Source: an uncultured Lentisphaerota bacterium (GTDB lineage: Bacteria > Verrucomicrobiota > Kiritimatiellia > CAIQIC01). From it: a stretch of DNA of 64,000 bases. Both the position numbers and the translations under genes were made by a program. The stretch spans positions 1-64,000 of the forward strand of contig CAIWHP010000048.1 of assembly GCA_903912445.1 (NCBI GenBank). The letters run 5' to 3'. This document shows positions 8,021 through 15,808 of this stretch, piece after piece. How positions within the stretch are numbered: the first letter of the stretch is position 1; every line of letters starts with the position of its first letter. The notes under the pieces were generated by a model. It was not told the origin of the DNA. It saw only the letters and a list, made by a program, of their open reading frames with translations, and did no database searches.

Positions 8021-10549
8021 GCTGAATCCGCCAAGCCGCCGACCGTCACTGACGTGTGGGTGGTGTTCAAAACCCATTTTGACCTTGGCTTCACCGATCT
8101 GGCCGAGAATGTCTTTGAGAAATACCGCGTCGCCATGATGGATGGTGCGCTGAAGGTCATCGAACAGAACCGCGACCAACCGCCCGAGAAGCGGTTCGTC
8201 TGGACGGTTCCCGGCTGGCCGCTGGCACGGGTGATTCTCGGCCCCCAACAAGACCCGCAACGCAAGGAACGAATCGAGCATGCGATTCGCGAAGGATCGC
8301 TGGCGGTGCATGCGCTGCCGTTCACGATGCACACCGAATCGCTGGATTTGGAGGATCTCGTGCGCGGGCTGCATTACTCCGCGCAATTGTGCCGCGACTA
8401 CGGCCGCTCCTTGCCAATCGCCGCCAAAATGACCGACGTGCCATCGCATTCGTGGGTCATGCCCACCCTTCTGGCCAACGGTGGCATCCGCTTTCTCCAC
8501 CTAGGTTGCAATGCCGCCAGCCAATATCCACGCGTGCCCCCGCTCTTCTGGTGGGAAGGCCCTGACGGTTCCCGGATTCTGTGCGCCTACGCGACGAACT
8601 ATGGCTCGGGCATCATCCCGCCTCAAAACTGGCCCGCCCGAAATTATCTCGCCATGATCACGAACGGCGACAATCACGGTCCGCCAACTCCCGCTGAGGT
8701 GGAGAAATTTCGGCAGCAAGCGGAACTCACACTGCCCGGCATCCGTATTCATTTCGGCACGCTCGACAATTTCGTGAACGCGATTGACGCCGAAAAACCA
8801 GAGTTGCCTGTCGTGCGCGGCGACACCCCCGACACTTGGATTCACGGCGTCATGTCCATGCCTACGGCCACCAAGATCGCCCGCAATATCCGTCCGCTTG
8901 AGCCGGTTCTGGATTCGCTCGACACCCACCTCAAGATTTACGGACTGGCGACCACGACGCTCGCGCCGGCGCTGGCCGAGGCTTACGAGAACAGCCTCCT
9001 GTATGGCGAACACACTTGGGGTTCCACTTGGAGGGAGGGCCCAAGTCGTCTATTTGGCGAAGCGTGGAAGCAATGGGTGGCGAATGCCGCCCGGGAAACC
9101 GATCCCACCTCGGGCAAGCGGAAATGGCTGAAGACTTTCGACGATCATCGGGCTTATATCGGTCGGGCCGACGAAATTGTGCAAAGAGAACTCAACATGC
9201 GCCTGCAATTGCTTGCCGAGAATGTAAACGGCAAGGGCCGGCGAGTGGTGGTTTGGAATGGCCTGCCGTGGGCTCGTTCCGGCTTGGTCGAAGTTCCCGG
9301 CCAGTCCGGTCGCTTCATTTACGCCGACAACGTGCCGCCCAGCGGCTATCGGACTTTCTCCCTGCCCGAGAAAGCGGATGCAGAAACGGCAGAACGCAGC
9401 GCGCGGAATACACTGGATACCACTTTCTACCACGTCACTTTTGACCAGCAGCGAGGCGGTCTCGCGTCATTGGTTGAAAAGAAGACAGGCCGCGAAATGG
9501 TGGATGCTGCCAGCCCTTATGTCTTGGGACAATTTCTCCACGAGCGCTTTAGCACCAACGAGGTCATGAACCGGTTCTTCAAAAACTACAGCCGGATACA
9601 AGGCAGTTGGGCCTATCAAGCCATGGCCAAACCGCGCATGCCCGGACCGGACCAATCACCTTATTGCACCCTGTCACCCTCTGGTTGGACTTTATCGGTT
9701 CGCCATACCGACCTGTCGGATACCGCCACACTCACCAGCACTGACACCAAAGGTCTGGCGAAAGGCTGTGTCCTCAAGTTCACCTTCCCTAGCCACGCGC
9801 CTTACGTGGATGTTGAATGGACGGTTACTGAGAAGACCGGTAACCCGATTCCCGAAGGCGGCTGGCTCTGTTTCCCCTTTGCCATCGCCAATCCCCGCTT
9901 CACGCTCGGACGGCTGGGCGGCCCGATTGCGCCCGAGGAGATCATCCCGGGTGCCAACCGGCACCTATATGCGGTCGCCACGGGAGTAAGCATTGCCGGC
10001 GCTGGCCAAGTTGGGGTCAGCCTGTGCCCGCTAGACTCGCCGTTGATCAGTCTCGACCAACCCGGCCTTTGGTGGTGGACGCTGGATTTCCTGCCGAAAA
10101 AGCCAACCGTGTTTGTGAATCTTTACAACAACGAATGGAATACTAATTTTCCGCTGTGGCAGGACGGATCGTGGTCTGAACGGGTCCGTCTATGGCCCAC
10201 TGCGGAGTTGCTGGTACCGTCTTGGGAAGCCCGTGTGCCGCTGTTGGCTGCTCTTGCCACCAAGCCCGGCGGTAAGTTGCCAGCCGAGCAAGCCGGCCTG
10301 AGCGTCTCACGTCCCGGAGTCCTAGTTACCGCCTTCGGAAATAATCCGGACGGGGCGGGAACCTTGTTGCGGGTCTGGGATCAAACGGGCGCGACCGGTG
10401 AAATCGCGGTGAACCTGCCGAGCTGCTTCAAAGCGGCGGTGCCGGTTGATCTTCGCGGCGAGAAAACCGGCCCCCCGATCGTCATCACCAAGGCCTCGCT
10501 GAAATTCACTCTGAAACCGTTTGCTCCCGCCAGTTTCCTGCTTGAATGA
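7958..10549 (+). CDS. DUF5054 / GH38-like glycoside hydrolase
   Basis: An 863-residue secreted protein. The ATG at 7958 follows AAAGGAA at 7 nt and is better than the upstream ATG at 7937. After the signal peptide (TALLLAPLAALHAA) comes VVFKTHFDLGFTD (H40, D42). This matches the metal-binding H-x-D strand at the start of GH38-type alpha-mannosidase barrels, and WTVPGWPLA and LHLGCNAASQYPRVPPLFWW follow. The C-terminal half is beta-rich, as in GH38 relatives. It was recognised as the DUF5054 group from overall pattern. Likely exo-glycosidase on mannose or a related sugar, but the substrate is inference. It sits directly after leader module A. Confidence 0.72.
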   Translation: MKPTLMFLTALLLAPLAALHAAESAKPPTVTDVWVVFKTHFDLGFTDLAENVFEKYRVAMMDGALKVIEQNRDQPPEKRFVWTVPGWPLARVILGPQQDPQRKERIEHAIREGSLAVHALPFTMHTESLDLEDLVRGLHYSAQLCRDYGRSLPIAAKMTDVPSHSWVMPTLLANGGIRFLHLGCNAASQYPRVPPLFWWEGPDGSRILCAYATNYGSGIIPPQNWPARNYLAMITNGDNHGPPTPAEVEKFRQQAELTLPGIRIHFGTLDNFVNAIDAEKPELPVVRGDTPDTWIHGVMSMPTATKIARNIRPLEPVLDSLDTHLKIYGLATTTLAPALAEAYENSLLYGEHTWGSTWREGPSRLFGEAWKQWVANAARETDPTSGKRKWLKTFDDHRAYIGRADEIVQRELNMRLQLLAENVNGKGRRVVVWNGLPWARSGLVEVPGQSGRFIYADNVPPSGYRTFSLPEKADAETAERSARNTLDTTFYHVTFDQQRGGLASLVEKKTGREMVDAASPYVLGQFLHERFSTNEVMNRFFKNYSRIQGSWAYQAMAKPRMPGPDQSPYCTLSPSGWTLSVRHTDLSDTATLTSTDTKGLAKGCVLKFTFPSHAPYVDVEWTVTEKTGNPIPEGGWLCFPFAIANPRFTLGRLGGPIAPEEIIPGANRHLYAVATGVSIAGAGQVGVSLCPLDSPLISLDQPGLWWWTLDFLPKKPTVFVNLYNNEWNTNFPLWQDGSWSERVRLWPTAELLVPSWEARVPLLAALATKPGGKLPAEQAGLSVSRPGVLVTAFGNNPDGAGTLLRVWDQTGATGEIAVNLPSCFKAAVPVDLRGEKTGPPIVITKASLKFTLKPFAPASFLLE

Positions 10550-10616
10550 GCCCGGGTTTTCCAGATCTACATGCGAATGAGCCTTCCCTGTGAACCGGAT
10601 AACCCGACTTGCTCGC

Positions 10617-10769
10617 ATGGGCGTCACCGCCGCCCTGCTGCTCGCGCCGCTGACCACGCTCCATGCCGGCCGCACCTTGCCAGAAGTTCCCATCTTTGGA
10701 AAACTCCGCGCCGGGTTTTTCCGAGCATTGGAAAACTGCGGTACGATGACTTCCAAGGATTGGAACTGA
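10617..10769 (+). CDS. 50-residue leader ORF: signal peptide plus palindromic repeat (second copy)
   Basis: A second mini-ORF like that at 7749-7928. It has a signal-peptide-like start (LLLAPLTTLHAG) and then GRTLPEVPIFGKLRAGFF, encoded by three palindromes, and it ends with MTSKDWN. The other copy reads GRDLPEVPISGKLHIGFF and MTSNDWN. The stop lies 30 nt before the ATG of the DUF6259 gene; the other copy lies 29 nt before its gene. No upstream gene overlaps it. Possible roles are the same as for the first copy: a decayed gene start or a leader peptide. Expression is unproven. Confidence 0.4.
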   Translation: MGVTAALLLAPLTTLHAGRTLPEVPIFGKLRAGFFRALENCGTMTSKDWN

Positions 10770-10860
10770 CGAGAAGTGAAAACGAGAAAAGGAACAACCA
10801 TGAAACGCACGCGCTTATTCACCGCCCTGCTGCTGACGCCGCTGGCCGCGCTCCACGCCG
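10632..10860 (+). repeat. Leader module copy B
   Basis: Second copy of the signal sequence - three palindromes - spacer - signal sequence arrangement seen at 7791-8020. The spacer again carries AAAAGGAACAACCATGAAAC immediately at the gene start. The signal sequence of the downstream gene (10824-10858) is identical over 35 nt to the first signal sequence of copy A. Confidence 0.7.
10685..10767. repeat. Triple palindromic repeat, locus 3
   Basis: Three palindromes are centred near 10694, 10727 and 10758: TTCCCAtctTTGGAA-like, TTTTTCCgagcaTTGGAAAA-like and TTCCAA-gga-TTGGAA. Spacing is again about 31-33 bp, matching loci 2 and 6. Confidence 0.8.
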
Positions 10861-12962
10861 CCGCGGAGGACGTCGTGCTGGAGAATGCCTCGGTGCGATT
10901 GGTTCTGCGCGACGGGCGGATGGTGTCCTTGCAGGACAAAGGCCGTTCCCTCGAACACGTGGCAGCCGGCGCGGCGCGGTCGCCGGGGATGTTTCACGTC
11001 CAGTGGATCAAAGGCATCCAGCCGGCCGGGGAACTGGATGCGACAGAGATGACGTTGCGAGTCGCGCGTCGCACGGCCAACGAGGTCGAGCTTGAGTTCG
11101 AGCATGCGCAGGCGTCCGTTCGCGCGCGGGTCGCGCTGGCGGAGACTCCGGGCGAATCCCATTGGTCGCTCGCGGTCACGCCCAAGCATGCCGCGTTGTC
11201 CGTCGGGCAGGTGGCGTTCCCCGTTTTCGGGACACCCCTTTCCTCCGGAGACCAGGAGAAAAAATTTCTGCTTCCCGTGTTCGAGGGCCGGCTCCAGCCA
11301 TTGCGGCAGACTCCGGCCTGGCGTTCGTATCCGGCCGATATGTTCGCCCAGTTGATTGCCTGCCTGGCGCCGACCGGCGGCTTTCTCTTGTGGACGGATG
11401 ACGGGGAAGGAAACGGGAAGGCCTTTGGTTTTGAGAAGCGGGAGGGTGCGGCTGTTTTCGCCGTGCGCCACTTGCCGGCCTACGCGGCGGGGCGGGAATG
11501 GCGGATGAACTATCGGACGCGGCTGTCGTTCTGTGGTGCCGCATGGCAGGACGCCGCAGATATCTATCGCGATTGGGTGACGGCCCAACCTTGGTCGGGC
11601 ACGGCGGTGCGGGAGCGCCGTGACTTGCCCGAGATCCTGAAACAGCCTCCGCTGTGTCTCTCCACGCAGCTCGAGAAGGAGGATATTGCCACTCTCCCCG
11701 AGCGACTGGCGGCCTGGGGCAAGCGCTTCGGCGCGCCGATCATCTACCGGCCGCTTGGTTGGGAGAAATACGACAACTGGGTGGGGATAGACTATTTCCC
11801 GCCCGCCCTCGGGGAAAAACGCTTTCACGATCTGGCCGCGCGGCTCAAGGCGCAGAACATCGCCATGGCCGGGTTCATCTCCGGCTACCGCTGGATTACG
11901 GGGCGCAGGAATGTTTTCGGCAAGGATCTGGGCAAGGAGACGAATGAGGCCTTGGCACGTTTTTTCAAAGAGCACAACGGACCGCAGGTGTGCGAGCGCA
12001 CGCGCGAAGGCGAGTTGCTGAACTTCTACGGATCGTCTGGCCATCGGATTTGCCGCGGCACGCCGTTTGGCCGGCAGTTCCTGCCCACGACGGCCCGGAG
12101 CCTTTTTGACCTTGGCGTGACCATTATCCATGATGATCAGGATCATGGTCCCTATCCCGACGGGCGGGAGGGTTGTTTCGACACCACGCATGGCCATCCC
12201 GTTCCCTGTGGCCCGTGGTCAACATCCGTCACGCGGGAAAGCTTCGGCGCAATCCGCGCCGAGGCCGCCCGGCGAGGATTGAAAGAATTTTTTCTTACCA
12301 AGGAGAGTTGCTCGGAACTCCTGAACATGGATCTGCACGCCTACCAGGCGCGCTTTTTCCACGAGTCCACCAACCCCAGCTTGGTGCCCCTTGCCCAGCA
12401 CCTCTTTCATGAGCGCATTCCCGCGATCTTTGGCTGGGTGACGGCGAACAACCGCAACATCTGGGACTTGGCCGCCGCACTGGTCTACGGTCAACTCCCG
12501 AGCCTGGCTTTCTGGCAAGCAGCGGCCGAGTCGCCCGGGGAAATGCCCGCCGAAGCGCAAACGTTGCTCGATGATTATTTCGCGGCGATGAAACTCCACG
12601 CCAAAGACTATCTTCTCTACGGCCGGATGCGGCGCCCCCTGATCCCAAGTATCCCGACCGCGAGGAAGGAAATCGTCTCTGACAAAGGCAACAAGAAAGG
12701 CCAGACCCAGATCGTCACACTGCCCCTCGTCATCCAAAGCGCTTGGGACGACGGGCGCGGCAATATCGGCATCTTTGCCGTGAATACCCAACGCCAGGAG
12801 GCTGTGCTCAAAGTTCCCGCGCCGGGCCGTGGCACATGGCAGGCGAAGTTCTACCTCGGAGCAACTCAGCAACAGACGCAGACGATCACGGCTGGCAATA
12901 CCCTGGAATGGCGTCTGCCATCGGGCCGGCTCGCGAGCGTGCTCCTCGCGCCCATCAAATGA
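10800..12962 (+). CDS. DUF6259-type secreted glycoside hydrolase (paralogue 1)
   Basis: A 720-residue protein. The ATG at 10800 has AAAAGGAA upstream, and the signal peptide is TALLLTPLAALHAA. The N-terminal beta-sandwich begins with VVLENASVRLVLRDGRMVSL. A (beta/alpha)-barrel-like region follows, with WQDAADIYRDWVTAQPW, then GAPIIYRPLGWEKYDNWVGIDYFPP and the acidic TIIHDDQDHG stretch. A C-terminal beta domain closes the protein (GIFAVNTQRQEAVLKVP). The pattern fits the DUF6259 group of PVC bacteria, thought to be glycoside hydrolases of GH101-like architecture, but no activity is known to me. The paralogue at 15805-17916 shares the whole architecture, with its last 75 codons far more alike than the rest. 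Confidence 0.7.
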   Translation: MKRTRLFTALLLTPLAALHAAAEDVVLENASVRLVLRDGRMVSLQDKGRSLEHVAAGAARSPGMFHVQWIKGIQPAGELDATEMTLRVARRTANEVELEFEHAQASVRARVALAETPGESHWSLAVTPKHAALSVGQVAFPVFGTPLSSGDQEKKFLLPVFEGRLQPLRQTPAWRSYPADMFAQLIACLAPTGGFLLWTDDGEGNGKAFGFEKREGAAVFAVRHLPAYAAGREWRMNYRTRLSFCGAAWQDAADIYRDWVTAQPWSGTAVRERRDLPEILKQPPLCLSTQLEKEDIATLPERLAAWGKRFGAPIIYRPLGWEKYDNWVGIDYFPPALGEKRFHDLAARLKAQNIAMAGFISGYRWITGRRNVFGKDLGKETNEALARFFKEHNGPQVCERTREGELLNFYGSSGHRICRGTPFGRQFLPTTARSLFDLGVTIIHDDQDHGPYPDGREGCFDTTHGHPVPCGPWSTSVTRESFGAIRAEAARRGLKEFFLTKESCSELLNMDLHAYQARFFHESTNPSLVPLAQHLFHERIPAIFGWVTANNRNIWDLAAALVYGQLPSLAFWQAAAESPGEMPAEAQTLLDDYFAAMKLHAKDYLLYGRMRRPLIPSIPTARKEIVSDKGNKKGQTQIVTLPLVIQSAWDDGRGNIGIFAVNTQRQEAVLKVPAPGRGTWQAKFYLGATQQQTQTITAGNTLEWRLPSGRLASVLLAPIK

Positions 12963-13012
12963 CAGAGAGACGCTCAACAATGTTCCGTAAAACAGTTACC
13001 TGAGGTTCCCGC

Positions 13013-15808
13013 ATGCGAAACCATTCCCTCTTGATTCTGCTCCTGACGGCGTTGCTCTGCGGCAGTTCGCTTGGTGCAGACACACGGATTCAGACCCTGT
13101 CCGCCGCAGGCAAGCGCTCGCCAATAGCAACGCACCGGTTCGCCTACAATAATATTTATCATTCTGCGGCGGTAACCGATGCCGCAGGACAGCTAAAGCT
13201 CATTCATACGACCATTGATGGACACGTGATCCAAACGGATGCCGACGGTGTGGTTGAGTGGAAACGCGCCTTAAATATCAGGCCCATCGAAGTGAGCGTG
13301 CTTAATCTACAAAATGGAGTTTATACGATTGCCATCGCCGGGGACACCAGCGTCAAAACCATCTCATCCGGCGACCTGAATGTTACCACCATACATGAAG
13401 AGAATGCTCCGCTCTGGGCGGTGACTTTATGGGCGAATCCCGACCATACCGACATGTTGGCCTGCGGGGGCATTAACGGCCTGTTGACCGTGTATCAACG
13501 CACTCAGGCAGGCTGGGTCCGGCAAAGCCGCACAGAGTTCAATAAGCCCATTCAAATTCTTAGGCATGCCACCTTCAGCAAGACAATGCCTTCCCACCGG
13601 GACGGACTTGTTATCAGCCTGATCCAAGGTTTACACGACAACATTGTAAAAATTTTCGCTTATTACACTAACGGGCTTACCCCGCTATTCGACATTGCTC
13701 CGCCACTGCGTGGTCCCATCACCGGACTGACCACCTGCGATGTCAACCAAGACGGCATTGACGACATCGCGCTGATCGGGGGCAAGTTGGGGAAAAAGGC
13801 GATGCTCTTCACCACCGCCACCAGCCTTCGCCGTGCCGAGCTCGTTGAGCAACACCCGCTGCCCGGCGGTTTCGTCGAGGCCGGTATCTGCTCGGCGGTT
13901 TGGAGCACCTCCAAGCCTCCCCAAATAATCGCAAACATTGGCACCAGAATGTACGTCTTCGATGCGGACCTAAAGTTGACCGAAAGTTTCACCGCGCCGA
14001 TATGCTTTGGAAAAGTGAACACGTGTGAGCGCCAGCGCCTCTTGCTCCTCTCGTCGGACCTTTATAGTGGCGACTGCGCCTATCTGGTTCGGATTCCGGC
14101 GACTGGCTTTGGCAGGTCGGAGGCAGCCGCACTCGAAAGTCTGCCCCTGACCGGAAGGCAGCTCGAAATCCGGCAAAACTGCCTGGAGGTTATCCGCCAA
14201 TTACAGTCCTACCCCAAACGCATCCCCGGGGGGAATGTCCGCCATGTCATCAATGAGTCATACAACGAGTACGACAGTCCAGATCGGCGCGCGCAAACGC
14301 TTGCCGAAATCAAGCAAAAGCTGACCCTGCTGCGGGCCGACCCTTTGACTTCCAGCACCCATATTACCTATGCGTTCAATCTCTGGTTTTCGGAGAAAAA
14401 GATATTGGCCAACACGCCAAAGTGGAACGGAAAGGAAGACCGCCTCGAGTACACGGACACGGCGGAACAGATACTTGAGGCCGTGCGGCAGCTCAAAAAC
14501 GAGCGCATCTATTTCACCGCTCAGATTGCGCACGGTTCGCATATTTTTGTCAGCACCAACACGGTTCAAAAAATGGCCGAGGCCGGCGGGGCTTATTTGA
14601 TTGGGTTCGAAACGTCGGAAATGGAAGGCGACAATGCCGCCACTCGGGAATTGTTTGAAACGTATTGGCGGACGGTGCAGGACATTTGCCAGGCGCATGG
14701 CCAAAAAGCGTTTATCCGAATGAAACTGGGCCAATGGGCCTACTATCCCTCACGCGAGTGGTTCTGGAAGATGGTCCTTGATGAAAAATACAAGCAGGTG
14801 GTCGTCCTGAGCGTCGAGGATTCAAGCACCCGGGCCCGCGACCTGAATTTACTCGGGCGGTTCGGGCTGGTGCTGGAGGGCTTTTCCAATCTCGATGCCA
14901 AGTTTGACGATGATTTCTTTAACAGCACAAAATCGTGGGACGAGGGAGGCGTGGTGGAAAGCCACATTCCGGTCACATCCGTCATGGCGCAGATACTATG
15001 CGGCGGCAACTACGCTCAGCTTCACGTCAGCGCGATCACCGGCGGGCAATGGAACTCGAGAAAGTATGGCGAGCGGACGTTCAAAATTATCGCCGGATTG
15101 CTCGGCAGCGGCCTCTTGTTCGCACCGAACAAGAGTCAAATGCTAAACATTTCAAAGACCTGTATCGTGGTTGAGGAGCGCAAGGCCTCGTCCTACCAAA
15201 CAAGAATCGAACGCAACCACCGGCATGGCACCGATGGGATCTCCGACCTTGGGAAGCCATATGCCTTCGACCACCTGGCGCATTACTGGGGCAGAGCGTC
15301 GTCCGCCAAGGATCTGGGCAACGCCCTGTGGGGCAGACAATTCATGGCCTTGAACCACGTGCCCGGCACGCGCTACGGCATTATCCCGGTCCTCTCTCAC
15401 CACAGCCGGATTCAGAAGAATTTCGCCCACATTATCTATACGGACGGCGACAAAGTGCGCGATGGCAGCGGCAATTACAGCGAGTTCAGTTCCGCGCTGT
15501 ATAACCAGGTGAGAGCGGATGCGGAAGCCGCGAACGCCTGCCTGCCGTATGGCTGCCAGGAGGAAACTGTATTCACTCAGGTCGTGAAGGTTGATGAAAC
15601 GACGGAACGCCTGTTTGCCATGGAAACCACGGCCTACAATCCCCAGAAAAGGACCATCCGTCTTCGGCTTCCCGCCTATATTACCGAAGCACACGATGCG
15701 TTTACCGGCGATAAGCTTAACATTACGGGCAAGCAGGAAATGGTCATAACGATACCCGCGGGGCTTTTCCGCATCGTTGACTGCAAGAAACGAAAGACTG
15801 AAAAATGA
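13013..15808 (+). CDS. Large secreted beta-propeller protein, possible GH150 (lambda-carrageenase)-like
   Basis: A 931-residue protein with a Sec signal (LLILLLTALLCGSSLGA). Residues about 25-370 are a repeat-rich beta-propeller-like region, with FG-GAP-like CDVNQDGIDDIALIGG. A separate C-terminal module (about 385-925) follows, with FRIVD near the end. An N-terminal propeller joined to an independent C-terminal catalytic module, and total length near 940 residues, are features I know from GH150 lambda-carrageenases. I cannot recognise catalytic residues, so this is a hypothesis. GC content is visibly lower than in the neighbours, suggesting transfer. The stop overlaps the next gene (ATGA), and DUF6259 genes flank it on both sides, consistent with one substrate. 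Confidence 0.6.
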   Translation: MRNHSLLILLLTALLCGSSLGADTRIQTLSAAGKRSPIATHRFAYNNIYHSAAVTDAAGQLKLIHTTIDGHVIQTDADGVVEWKRALNIRPIEVSVLNLQNGVYTIAIAGDTSVKTISSGDLNVTTIHEENAPLWAVTLWANPDHTDMLACGGINGLLTVYQRTQAGWVRQSRTEFNKPIQILRHATFSKTMPSHRDGLVISLIQGLHDNIVKIFAYYTNGLTPLFDIAPPLRGPITGLTTCDVNQDGIDDIALIGGKLGKKAMLFTTATSLRRAELVEQHPLPGGFVEAGICSAVWSTSKPPQIIANIGTRMYVFDADLKLTESFTAPICFGKVNTCERQRLLLLSSDLYSGDCAYLVRIPATGFGRSEAAALESLPLTGRQLEIRQNCLEVIRQLQSYPKRIPGGNVRHVINESYNEYDSPDRRAQTLAEIKQKLTLLRADPLTSSTHITYAFNLWFSEKKILANTPKWNGKEDRLEYTDTAEQILEAVRQLKNERIYFTAQIAHGSHIFVSTNTVQKMAEAGGAYLIGFETSEMEGDNAATRELFETYWRTVQDICQAHGQKAFIRMKLGQWAYYPSREWFWKMVLDEKYKQVVVLSVEDSSTRARDLNLLGRFGLVLEGFSNLDAKFDDDFFNSTKSWDEGGVVESHIPVTSVMAQILCGGNYAQLHVSAITGGQWNSRKYGERTFKIIAGLLGSGLLFAPNKSQMLNISKTCIVVEERKASSYQTRIERNHRHGTDGISDLGKPYAFDHLAHYWGRASSAKDLGNALWGRQFMALNHVPGTRYGIIPVLSHHSRIQKNFAHIIYTDGDKVRDGSGNYSEFSSALYNQVRADAEAANACLPYGCQEETVFTQVVKVDETTERLFAMETTAYNPQKRTIRLRLPAYITEAHDAFTGDKLNITGKQEMVITIPAGLFRIVDCKKRKTEK

